NCBI RefSeq assembly: GCF_938002845.1
Contig: NZ_CALKZP010000031.1
Span: 1-24,751 of the forward strand
Source of the DNA: an uncultured Campylobacter sp.
Lineage (GTDB): Bacteria > Campylobacterota > Campylobacteria > Campylobacterales > Campylobacteraceae
Direction of reading: 5' to 3'
Length of the DNA: 24,751 nt
A model generated the notes under the pieces. That model had not been told where the DNA came from. It did no database searches and was given only the letters and a program-made list of their open reading frames with translations. Of the stretch, positions 15,541 to 22,920 are shown piece after piece; positions within the stretch are counted from its first letter, which is position 1; the number at the start of each line of letters is the position of its first letter. A program made the position numbers and the translations under genes.

Positions 15541-15682
15541 AAATAAGATAAATTTTGAGTGAAATAAAAATTTTATAAGGCGCCCAGATACGGCACAATG
15601 CCTCGTATCCAGCTAATTTTAAGCGGCAGCGAGCCGGTAAATTTTAACGCCGCCGCTTAACCGCTCGTATAAAAATCCATAG

Positions 15683-15688
15683 TATAAT
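15683..15688 (+). promoter_or_regulatory. -10 box for lipoprotein gene
   Basis: Perfect TATAAT, 31 bases before the ATG at 15720, with Shine-Dalgarno AAAGGAG (15708-15714) between. A longer frame starting near 15687 would begin inside the promoter and is rejected. Confidence 0.6.
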
Positions 15689-15719
15689 GCCGCCCGTAGC
15701 TCATTACAAAGGAGAAAAC

Positions 15720-16217
15720 ATGAAGAATTTTACATTATGTTTGATCGCAGCGATCGCACTTTGTGGTTGCGCGACCCCGCAGGATCGATATGGTGGAGAT
15801 GTTTATGACGCGAGCGAGACGAACCGCATGAGGCAGAGCGATCGGATCGAGATCGTCGATGTCCTGCCTGCCAAAATCAACTTAGAGCGCTCCGAGGGCA
15901 ATACGGGTAAAATTTTAGGTGGCGTCGCAGGCGGAACTACGGGTGCGGTCATCGGGCATAAGCTCGGCAAACATAGCAGCAGCAGGCGCTTAGCTGAGAC
16001 CGTGGGGCTCGTGGGCGGTGCGGTAGTAGGCGCGGTCGCCGGAGATGCGATCCAAAACTCCCAAAAGACGGTGCAAGGCTCCAATATCATCTACAAGCTA
16101 AACGGCAAGGAATACTCATCCGTGCAAGCCGATCCGCCGTGCAGATTTAGACGCGGCAAGGCTCTGCTGATCCACACGGGCGGCGAAACGCGGGTGCAGC
16201 CAAACTCTGGATGCTAA
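15720..16217 (+). CDS. Glycine-zipper outer-membrane lipoprotein (SlyB/17-kDa type)
   Basis: 165-residue lipoprotein. The signal peptide ends at the lipobox LCGC with lipidated Cys17. Two glycine-zipper segments follow, GKILGGVAGGTTGAVIG (about 64-80) and VGLVGGAVVGAVAGDAI (about 95-111), the pattern of the Rickettsia 17-kDa/SlyB/Pcp family. The C-terminal part (about 115-165) is soluble. It ends in a second Cys. It probably sits in the inner leaflet of the outer membrane. Exact function is not known; SlyB-like proteins are linked to envelope integrity. It has its own promoter and no operon partners. Confidence 0.87.
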   Translation: MKNFTLCLIAAIALCGCATPQDRYGGDVYDASETNRMRQSDRIEIVDVLPAKINLERSEGNTGKILGGVAGGTTGAVIGHKLGKHSSSRRLAETVGLVGGAVVGAVAGDAIQNSQKTVQGSNIIYKLNGKEYSSVQADPPCRFRRGKALLIHTGGETRVQPNSGC

Positions 16218-16243
16218 CAGAACTCGGTATGTTAAATTTAAAG

Positions 16244-16280
16244 CCGCAAAGCTTGCGGTGAAATTTTAAAATTTTACCGC
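16244..16280. terminator. Stacked palindromes after lipoprotein gene, possible terminator
   Basis: CCGCAA-AGC-TTGCGG (16244-16258) overlaps a near-perfect palindrome of 13-base arms, GCGGTGAAATTTT and AAAATTTTACCGC (16255-16280), with only one G:T pair. It lies 27 bases past the stop. The paired RNA would be a strong hairpin, but there is no clean T-run. Confidence 0.4.
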
Positions 16281-16414
16281 GATGTTTAAAAATTTAAAAG
16301 CGGCGTTTTAAATCCCGAAGCGGCGCGGCTTTTGAAAACGGTGCCGCTAAAATTTGCGGGCGATCGAAATTTTAACTATGCAAAATTTTAAGAGCCCGCT
16401 AAAATATTTTAATA

Positions 16415-16420
16415 TATAAT
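16415..16420 (+). promoter_or_regulatory. -10 box for Sel1-like gene pair
   Basis: Perfect TATAAT, 25 bases before the ATG at 16446. Ribosome site AGGGAG at 16435-16440. An alternative GTG at 16440 overlaps the ribosome site and is rejected. Confidence 0.6.
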
Positions 16421-16445
16421 CGCCGCTTAAAAACAGGGAGTGGCG

Positions 16446-16958
16446 ATGAAAAAATTCTATCTTAAAATTTGGCTACTTGCGTTTATAGCGGCATTTGCAG
16501 CGATCCCCGCTGCGGCAAAGGTAAGCGTAGATCATTTAGAGACGCAAGAGGAAAAAGATTTAGCGATCTCTTGCGATAGCGGCAATGGAAAATACAGCGC
16601 ATGCACGAAACTCGTCGAAATTTTATCCAAAAAGTGCGACGGCGGAGATTATGAAAGCTGCGGATCGCTCGGTATAGCGCTTTTAGACTCCAATAGATAT
16701 GAGGACGCTGCCTCCGCTTATAAAAAAGCTTGTGAGGCCGGCGTAGTAACCTACTGCTATATGCTAAGTGCGACCGAAATACACTATGGCGGAGATGTAA
16801 ATTTGGTAATTAAATATCTTGGTAAGACATGTGAAGCAGCAAATAGCCTGTTTAAAAACGAAGCGTGCAAGATAAAAGAGGAATTGGAAAAGTGCCTAAA
16901 TGACAGCGAGTGCAATCCTATAAAAAAAGCAAGAATTTTGTTAAAAAGCGTAAGATGA
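16446..16958 (+). CDS. Secreted Sel1-like cysteine-rich protein 1
   Basis: 170-residue exported protein. The signal peptide is about 1-24 (cleavage after PAAA). The mature part carries ten cysteines (43, 53, 64, 72, 96, 104, 129, 141, 150, 156) in helical repeats of the Sel1/TPR kind. The segments KLVEILSKKCDGGDYESCGSL and AYKKACEAGVVTYCYMLSA show the spacing of two Cys per repeat seen in Helicobacter cysteine-rich (Hcp) proteins. Disulfide-paired helices in the periplasm are expected. A near copy follows 50 bases downstream. Function is not known; Sel1-like proteins often mediate protein-protein contacts. Confidence 0.83.
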   Translation: MKKFYLKIWLLAFIAAFAAIPAAAKVSVDHLETQEEKDLAISCDSGNGKYSACTKLVEILSKKCDGGDYESCGSLGIALLDSNRYEDAASAYKKACEAGVVTYCYMLSATEIHYGGDVNLVIKYLGKTCEAANSLFKNEACKIKEELEKCLNDSECNPIKKARILLKSVR

Positions 16959-17008
16959 TGTTGTTTAAAAAGCCGCTTTATATATCAAAATTTTAAATAG
17001 GAGAGAAA

Positions 17009-17512
17009 ATGCAGAAAATTAAATTTATAATTCTAGCTTTAATATTTTCAATATGCTCTAGTATGGCAAGACCCATGGATTCGAGCTTTTTCAAAACTTG
17101 GGAGGAAAAAGAGCTAAATTTAGAGTGCGATAACGGCGATGGAAAATATAGCGCATGCACAAAGCTAGTCGAAATTTTATCCAAGAAGTGCGACGAAGGA
17201 GATTACGAAAGCTGCGGATCGCTCGGCGCGGTGCTTTTAGTTACAATGGGTAGATATAAAGATTCCGTTTCAGCATTAAAGAAAGCTTGCGGGGCAGACA
17301 TGATGTATTATTGCTTTTTGCTAGCAGGGAATGAAATATTTTACGGCGGAAATATACATAGGGCTATCGGTTACTTTGACAAGGTTTGTTACGGAAAAAA
17401 CAGCGACAAGAAGGATTTTTCCTGCAAAATAAAGGAGCAATTAGAAATTTGCTTAAACGACAGCGAGTGTAATCCTATAAGAAAAGCGATGAGTATACTT
17501 GTACCAAAATAA
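17009..17512 (+). CDS. Secreted Sel1-like cysteine-rich protein 2 (tandem paralog)
   Basis: 167-residue paralog of the preceding gene. Signal peptide about 1-20 (cleavage near SMA-RP). Strongest identity is in KYSACTKLVEILSKKCD.GDYESCGSL and in the C-terminal CLNDSECNPI(K/R)KA. The middle part (about 75-125) has diverged. Cysteine positions in the mature part match copy 1. Ribosome site AGGAGAG at 16999-17005. TATATA in the 50-base gap could give it a separate promoter, but cotranscription with copy 1 is equally likely. It arose by tandem duplication. Function unknown. Confidence 0.83.
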   Translation: MQKIKFIILALIFSICSSMARPMDSSFFKTWEEKELNLECDNGDGKYSACTKLVEILSKKCDEGDYESCGSLGAVLLVTMGRYKDSVSALKKACGADMMYYCFLLAGNEIFYGGNIHRAIGYFDKVCYGKNSDKKDFSCKIKEQLEICLNDSECNPIRKAMSILVPK

Positions 17513-17628
17513 AAATTTTAACAACGCGATAAATTTCATCCTTATAGCTGATGCACTTCGCAAAAAAAGCAAGAATAAAGCCGCTAGAATATTACCGCCC
17601 ACTTCCATCGTTTCGCTGCCATAAAATT

Positions 17629-18183
17629 TTACTCCGTCTCTAAAACCTCTCTCGCGTATTTCATCCCCAAATCATACGCCTTTTCATTTAGCGCACGGGT
17701 TTTTTCAGGCACAGAGCGGAGCATTTGCTCTTTTACGAGCCCTGAGTCCATGCAGCGGCTAAGCCCTACTGCGATCGCTAGAGCCACGACACTTTGAGTG
17801 ATGACATTCCCAACTTCGTATTTTGCGATGGTAATGATTGGAATTTCATAAATTTTAAAGCTTGCCCTATCCTCATCGCTCGGGGCTACTAAATTCGGCT
17901 CGATTACGATCACGCCGTCTTTTTTCACGCCATTTTTGAAAGCATCGTAGCTACTCTGCGCCGTTGCAAGCATGAAATCGATCTCGCCCTCGCTCGCGTA
18001 AGGATATAGAATTTCTTCATCGCTTAAGATAATATCCACTTTCGTAGGTCCGCCACGTACCTGAGAGGTATACGTAGATGCCTTGATTCCATAGCCGCCG
18101 TGCGCGATCTTTGCCGCAGCTAGAATTTCACCCGCTAAGATCACTCCTTGACCGCCCACTCCCACAAATCTTAATTGATTCAT
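17629..18183 (-). CDS. oorC: 2-oxoglutarate:acceptor oxidoreductase gamma subunit
   Basis: 184-residue gamma subunit of the CoA-acylating 2-oxoglutarate oxidoreductase, which oxidises 2-oxoglutarate to succinyl-CoA in the cytoplasm. The N-terminal GVGGQGVILAGEILAAA and the segment YTSQVRGGPTKVDIILSDEEI are characteristic of the gamma domain. The ATG overlaps the stop of oorB as ATGA, so the two are coupled. It is the last gene of oorDABC. Length and order match C. jejuni. Confidence 0.95.
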   Translation of the reverse strand: MNQLRFVGVGGQGVILAGEILAAAKIAHGGYGIKASTYTSQVRGGPTKVDIILSDEEILYPYASEGEIDFMLATAQSSYDAFKNGVKKDGVIVIEPNLVAPSDEDRASFKIYEIPIITIAKYEVGNVITQSVVALAIAVGLSRCMDSGLVKEQMLRSVPEKTRALNEKAYDLGMKYAREVLETE

Positions 18184-19025
18184 CTTAGTCCTTCAAAATT
18201 TATCACTTCGCCGCTTTGTGCCGCGTCTATCACCTTTTGATACGCCTTTGTGTATTCGGTGCGCCCATTATCTTCGTGTAAAACTCCAAGCGGAAATAGC
18301 CCTGCTCGCTCATCCTCGCTAAGAGCGTCAAATTTTGCTTTAGAGACCGTGCGCGAATCAAGCCACTTTAGCATTTGCACCGCCTCGCTCATTTTATTTT
18401 TACGACCCAAATTTACGTGGCAGTTGCTAAAAATATCAAAAAAACTATAACCCTCGTGCTCAAAGCCCTTGGCTAGAAGTCGCTCGATTTTTTCGGGATT
18501 TGTCACGCTCTCGCGTCCGACAAAAGTTGCTCCGGCAGCGATCGCAAGTTTCGCCGCATCAAAGCTGGGATCGACATTGCCGTATTGTGCCGTAACCGTC
18601 CAAAACCCGCGCGGTGTCGTAGGACTAGTCTGCGAGTTCGTAAGCCCGTAGATGAAATTGTTTACTAAGATATGATTTAGATCGATATTGCGGCGGCATC
18701 CATGGATCGTGTGATTGCCCCCTATCGCAAGCCCATCGCCATCGCCAGTGACTACTATTACGTGTTTGCCTGGATTTGCAAGCTTGATACCCGTAGCATA
18801 AGCTATCGCACGTCCGTGCGTCGTATGGACGGTATTGCAGTCTATGTAACTAGACATTCTGCCACTACAGCCGATACCGCTTACCACGCACACATCGTCC
18901 ATACTCCAGCCTATGCGGTCAATTGCGCGGATGATCGCTTTTAAGATCACTCCGTCGCCGCAGCCCCAGCACCAAAGCGTAGGCATCTTGTCCGTTCTTA
19001 GATATTTGTCGTAATCAAACGCCAT
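18180..19025 (-). CDS. oorB: 2-oxoglutarate:acceptor oxidoreductase beta subunit
   Basis: 281-residue subunit that binds thiamine diphosphate. The TPP/Mg motif is GDGDGLAIGGNH (94-105) followed by VNNFIYGLTNSQTSPTTPRG. Cysteines at 19, 22 and 53 (CWGCG, GCSGR) are those that ligate the Fe-S cluster of this subunit in the family. It starts directly after the oorA stop. All key residues are present, so the complex should be active. Confidence 0.96.
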   Translation of the reverse strand: MAFDYDKYLRTDKMPTLWCWGCGDGVILKAIIRAIDRIGWSMDDVCVVSGIGCSGRMSSYIDCNTVHTTHGRAIAYATGIKLANPGKHVIVVTGDGDGLAIGGNHTIHGCRRNIDLNHILVNNFIYGLTNSQTSPTTPRGFWTVTAQYGNVDPSFDAAKLAIAAGATFVGRESVTNPEKIERLLAKGFEHEGYSFFDIFSNCHVNLGRKNKMSEAVQMLKWLDSRTVSKAKFDALSEDERAGLFPLGVLHEDNGRTEYTKAYQKVIDAAQSGEVINFEGLR

Positions 19026-20147
19026 TTAAAGCTCCTTTACTTTCTCGATAATCTCGCTAGGGCTGATCGGCCTGCCGTTTGCCTTAAGAAGCGTCTTAAA
19101 ATCATCTCTCAAGCAAGCGCGCTGCACCTCTAGCAGATACTGCCCTAAATTTAGCTCGGCGATCAAAATTTTATTAAATCTCTCCCCTAGCTCCCTTAGC
19201 TTGCGCGCTGGGCTTGGCCACAGCGTGATCGGGCGAAAAAGTCCCACACGCACGCCTTGCCCACGTAGCTTTAAAATCGCGTCTTTTGCTGCTAAGCTAA
19301 CGCTGCCGTAGGCGATGATACAGATTTCGGCGTCATCTAGCATAAATTCCTCGTATTGCACGATCTCATCTTCATGCGCCGAAATTTTATTAAAAAGCCT
19401 TTTTATAGAGCGATCCACGATCTGCTCGTTTTCGGTCGGAAAGCCCTTCGCGCCGTGATGCAGCCCCGTTATGTGATAGTGGTATCCCCTAAAAAAGGGA
19501 TTTAGCACCGCAGGCTTATCGGGCGCAGCATCGTAAGGCTCATAATCTTTCGGACTACCTTTAAATTCCGCCCTGCGTTCGATTTTTAAATCCGAAATTT
19601 CAGGCAGCATCGCCTTAGCCTGCATATGCCCAAGCGTCTCATCAAGTAGCAAAAATACCGGCGTCATAAACCGCTCGGCTAGATTGAAGGCGCGCACGGT
19701 TTGCGTATAAGCCTCCTTTAGTGAGCCCGGGCACAGCGCGATGCTTTGAAAATCGCCGTGAGTGGGGTTGCGAGCTTGCAAAATATCGCCCTGCGCCACT
19801 CGCGTAGGAAGCCCGGTGCTAGGACCTCCGCGCATAACATTTACGATTAAAAGCGGAATTTCAGCGATAAAGCCAAGTCCAATCTGCTCTGATTTTAGCG
19901 AAATTCCAGGACCGGAGCTTGCCGTCATAGCCTTTGCACCGCTCATCGACGCGCCTAAAGCTACAGAAATGCCCGAAATTTCATCCTCCATCTGGATAAA
20001 TTTGCCTCCGACCTTAGGCAACAAGCGACTCATCTCGTGCGCGATCTCGCTGCTCGGCGTGATCGGGTAGCCGCCGAAAAAATTACAGCCGCAATCAATC
20101 GCCGCACGCGCAATTAAGGCGTTGCCTGTGGAAATTACCTCTCTCAT
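19026..20147 (-). CDS. oorA: 2-oxoglutarate:acceptor oxidoreductase alpha subunit
   Basis: 373-residue alpha subunit containing the pyrimidine-binding half of the TPP site and the transketolase C-terminal-like domain. Motifs: GGYPITPSSEIAHEM (about 25-39), FIQMEDEISGISVALGAS and SSGPGISLKSE, then RGGPSTGLPTRVAQGD. The start overlaps the oorD stop by one base (TAATG). With oorD, B and C it forms the four-subunit enzyme that replaces 2-oxoglutarate dehydrogenase in these microaerophiles. Confidence 0.96.
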   Translation of the reverse strand: MREVISTGNALIARAAIDCGCNFFGGYPITPSSEIAHEMSRLLPKVGGKFIQMEDEISGISVALGASMSGAKAMTASSGPGISLKSEQIGLGFIAEIPLLIVNVMRGGPSTGLPTRVAQGDILQARNPTHGDFQSIALCPGSLKEAYTQTVRAFNLAERFMTPVFLLLDETLGHMQAKAMLPEISDLKIERRAEFKGSPKDYEPYDAAPDKPAVLNPFFRGYHYHITGLHHGAKGFPTENEQIVDRSIKRLFNKISAHEDEIVQYEEFMLDDAEICIIAYGSVSLAAKDAILKLRGQGVRVGLFRPITLWPSPARKLRELGERFNKILIAELNLGQYLLEVQRACLRDDFKTLLKANGRPISPSEIIEKVKEL

Positions 20148-20458
20148 TATGCGTCCTTGGGTTTCATAAAATTATTGTTTTTGATCTTTTCTGCCATCTC
20201 TCTAGCCTGCGAGCTTAGACGAGCGAATTTAAAGCCCTTGGGCGCAACGAAAATCGCAAAATCTGGGCAGTGCAACTCGCACTCCCTACAGCCGATACAG
20301 GCACCCTCATCCACCACGTCGATCATCATGCCCTGCACGGCGCCCTCGTCCTGTCTCATCGCGATCGCGCCGCTAGGACAGACGCTTACGCAGATGTTGC
20401 ACGCCTTACAGCGACTCTCATCCGTCCAGACGGCGCGCTGGCTCTCATTTTCGCTCAT
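20147..20458 (-). CDS. oorD: 2-oxoglutarate:acceptor oxidoreductase delta (ferredoxin) subunit
   Basis: 103-residue 2[4Fe-4S] ferredoxin-like subunit. Cysteines 17, 20, 23, 27 (CKACNICVSVCP) and 54, 57, 60, 64 (CIGCRECELHCP) form two complete clusters that carry electrons out of the TPP site to an external acceptor. It is first in the operon, with AAGGAG upstream. The 390-base gap before it holds a repeat array; the promoter is not obvious. Confidence 0.95.
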   Translation of the reverse strand: MSENESQRAVWTDESRCKACNICVSVCPSGAIAMRQDEGAVQGMMIDVVDEGACIGCRECELHCPDFAIFVAPKGFKFARLSSQAREMAEKIKNNNFMKPKDA

Positions 20459-20504
20459 ATTTTCTCCTTAATTTATCAAAATCTGCACTAAATACCGCCT
20501 CGCG

Positions 20505-20840
20505 ATTTAAAATTTGAAATTTTGCGGCGCAAGCCCGCTTTGATCGCATTAAAGTCCTCTCGTTTTTAAATTTTGCAGAGTTTAAATTTTAAAATTTTGT
20601 GGCGTTTAAAAATTTTACGTCACGCAAAATTCTGCGCCAAAGTAAAATTTTAATCTATGAAATTTCACAGCGGGCAAAATTGTGCAAATTTTAAAATTCC
20701 GCAGCGAATGAAATTTTACGCTGCAAAATTCCACGAGCTTAAATTTCTTGCCAAAGTGAAATTTGATGCTGCAAATTCTATCACAAGAATTCTGCGCTTT
20801 AAAATTTTAGCTCTGTAAATTCCGCGTCGCGTCGAATTCG
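20505..20840. repeat. Quasi-periodic ~16-bp RAATTY array between oorD and mdh
   Basis: Fills the gap 20459-20851. I count about 20 RAATTY sites in 335 bases. From 20593 the AATT cores fall at 20593, 611, 628, 646, 661, (678, AAATTG), 687, 695, 712, 727, 742, 760, 774, 788, 803, 818 and 835, mostly 14-18 bases apart. Typical units are AATTCTGCGCTTTAA and AATTTTACGCTGCAA. There is no coding frame. The sucCD genes sit at this place in C. jejuni. Confidence 0.75.
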
Positions 20841-20851
20841 CTTTATTTCCA

Positions 20852-21733
20852 CTAAAACTTTAGCTCCGCTATCCGCTCACGCATCCGTTCAAGCTGCGCG
20901 TAGAAATCACCCGAGTAGGCGAAATTTCTCTCTATCGCGCCCATTTTACCGATGCTTACGAAGCGCCCCAAAGGCACTCCGGATCTATCCGCGACGCAGC
21001 AGGCGAGCGTGCCGCAGGTATCAAAAAGGATGTATTTTATGATCTTTACGATCCCAGCAGCGGGCGCCAAATACGCCGACGTGCCCAGTAGCTCGCCGAT
21101 CTGCGCGCCGGCGCGTTTGGTATTTTGCACCGCGCGCTCGAAAATTTCATCCGAAATTTCAAATCCCAGCTCGTTTTCAAGCGCGATCATCTCTTCGCTA
21201 TGCGGGCCTACGATCGCGCTTCTCATCGATGAAATTTCCTTGCCGCTCGCTCGCGCGAGTTCAAATTTAAGCCGCGCGCCGTCTAGCTCGCCCGCCATGC
21301 CGATGACGCGCTCTTTTGCAAACCCGCTGGCCTGCAGCGCCGCATAGACCATCATATCAAGCGGATTGGTAACGACGACGATAATGGAGTTAGGCGCATA
21401 TTTTGCGGCATCTCGCGCGCATTGCGCGACGATGGCGGCGTTTACGCCAAACAGCTCCTCCCTGCTCTGCCCCGCCTTTCTTGCGTGCCCCGCCGTGATC
21501 ACGACGATGCCTGCATCCGCTATGTCACTAGGCTCCGTGCTACCGCTTATGCGCAGGTCGCGCTCATAAACCGCCGCCGTATGGGCTAGATCTAAAGCCT
21601 TGCCGCTCGCGATCCGCTCTACCGCATCCACAAGCGCGATGCTGTCTAGCTTTTCACTTAAAGAATCGCTTACGATAAGATCGTTCGCTACCGCTGCGCC
21701 GATGTTTCCGGCGCCGAATATCGCTATTTTCAT
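20852..21733 (-). CDS. mdh: Malate dehydrogenase (LDH/MDH family)
   Basis: 293-residue NAD-dependent 2-hydroxyacid dehydrogenase. NAD fold GAGNIG (7-12); substrate arginines in ARKAGQSREEL (85, 91); VTNPLDMMVY (121-130); catalytic Asp151 and Arg154 in GELDGAR; catalytic His178 in GPHSEEM. The C. jejuni Mdh-like features are the FARK/HARKxGQSREEL loop and TSAYLAPA. The start at 21733 is preceded by GGGAG; an upstream in-frame ATG at 21760 lacks a ribosome site and would add nine non-conserved residues. It oxidises malate or reduces oxaloacetate. MDH is favoured over LDH by its place next to oor genes; substrate choice is not proven by sequence alone. Confidence 0.88.
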   Translation of the reverse strand: MKIAIFGAGNIGAAVANDLIVSDSLSEKLDSIALVDAVERIASGKALDLAHTAAVYERDLRISGSTEPSDIADAGIVVITAGHARKAGQSREELFGVNAAIVAQCARDAAKYAPNSIIVVVTNPLDMMVYAALQASGFAKERVIGMAGELDGARLKFELARASGKEISSMRSAIVGPHSEEMIALENELGFEISDEIFERAVQNTKRAGAQIGELLGTSAYLAPAAGIVKIIKYILFDTCGTLACCVADRSGVPLGRFVSIGKMGAIERNFAYSGDFYAQLERMRERIAELKF

Positions 21734-21842
21734 TGTTATCTCCCAAATATCGGCCCGCATTTTTATAACTGCGGGGGTTAAATTTTAAAATTTAAAGACA
21801 AAATCTCGTTTTTTAAATTTAATGCCGAAACGGCCTTAAATT

Positions 21843-22793
21843 TTACCTCTGCGCCTTTACGTTGCGCTCATGCTCGGCTTGTGTGCGCGCAAAATCGTGA
21901 AGCCCCGTCTTTTTATTTCGCATAAAATACAGATACTCGCTCTTTGCGGGCGCGAAAACGGCGCGTATCGCATCGCGAGAGACCACGCACACGGGCTCTT
22001 TGGGAAGTCCGTCGTTGAGGTAGGTGTTGTAGTGGCTGGTATCGGTGCGGATGCGCTGCGGAGTGATCTTGACGTGCGAAAACTCGCCGTAATTCAGCGT
22101 GCCGTCCATCTGAAGGCGCATATTTTTGGCTAAGCGGTTGTCGATGACGGAGGCTACGAGGGGCATCTCATCTGCGTTTGCGGCCTCTTTTTGAATGACC
22201 GAGGCCTTGATCAGCACCTGCTTCCACGCCGTGGCGTTATAGTCGCCGCTAAGCTCGCGCGACAATCCTTCGTGGAATTTTTGTGCGCTTGAGATGAGGT
22301 GGTCGATGATATTTTTTTCGCTTTCGTTTTTGCTAATTTTGTAGGTTTCAGGCACCAAAAAGCCCTCATAAAACGGCGCCGTAGCGTTGTATTCGCGCTC
22401 AAGTTCGCTAAAGCTTAATCCGCGATCTTTCGCAAGCTGTTTTAAAAACACGATCGTAGTCTCGCCCGGGATCAGCTTGATCTCGTTCATCACGGGTTTT
22501 GCGACGCTTAGCTCATACAAAAATTGATATTTGGGCAAATTTTCGCCGCTAAGCTCCAGTTCGCCGGTTTTTGCGCCGCCGTAAAAAGAAAGCAGCCTCG
22601 CGTCGAATTTGCTAAATTTTGGATAGCTCTTTGAGAGTTCGGATAAAATTTTCGTAGAGCTGCCTTGTCCTATCTGCACGGTTGTCGCGTTGCCGACGCG
22701 TTCGTATAGATCAAAACCCACGGCCAAAAGGACGATAGCCGCAAGCTCGATACAAATGCACGCCGCTTTGATGAGCTTTATAAAGAATTTCAT
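21843..22793 (-). CDS. mltG: Endolytic murein transglycosylase MltG
   Basis: 316-residue inner-membrane-anchored lytic transglycosylase (YceG family) that cuts nascent peptidoglycan and helps set glycan-strand length. Membrane helix about 5-27; a LysM-like region (about 40-125); then the catalytic domain with EGFLVPETY (143-151), the active-site Glu203 in VIQKEAANADEMPLVASV, NRLAKNMRLQMDGTLNYG, and GLHDFARTQAEHERNV at the C-terminus. Length and all key motifs are typical. Its ribosome site is AAAGGAAC. It is divergent from the AsmA-like gene across a 127-base gap. Confidence 0.95.
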   Translation of the reverse strand: MKFFIKLIKAACICIELAAIVLLAVGFDLYERVGNATTVQIGQGSSTKILSELSKSYPKFSKFDARLLSFYGGAKTGELELSGENLPKYQFLYELSVAKPVMNEIKLIPGETTIVFLKQLAKDRGLSFSELEREYNATAPFYEGFLVPETYKISKNESEKNIIDHLISSAQKFHEGLSRELSGDYNATAWKQVLIKASVIQKEAANADEMPLVASVIDNRLAKNMRLQMDGTLNYGEFSHVKITPQRIRTDTSHYNTYLNDGLPKEPVCVVSRDAIRAVFAPAKSEYLYFMRNKKTGLHDFARTQAEHERNVKAQR

Positions 22794-22920
22794 ACGTTCC
22801 TTTCAAAATTTAGCTGAAATTATAGGCAAATAAGCCAAAATTTTGAATAAATTTCATATTATAAGCGCAGTTTTTCGGCACGCCCGATTTGGTTTTGGGG
22901 CGGAGTTTTTTGATGAGGCG

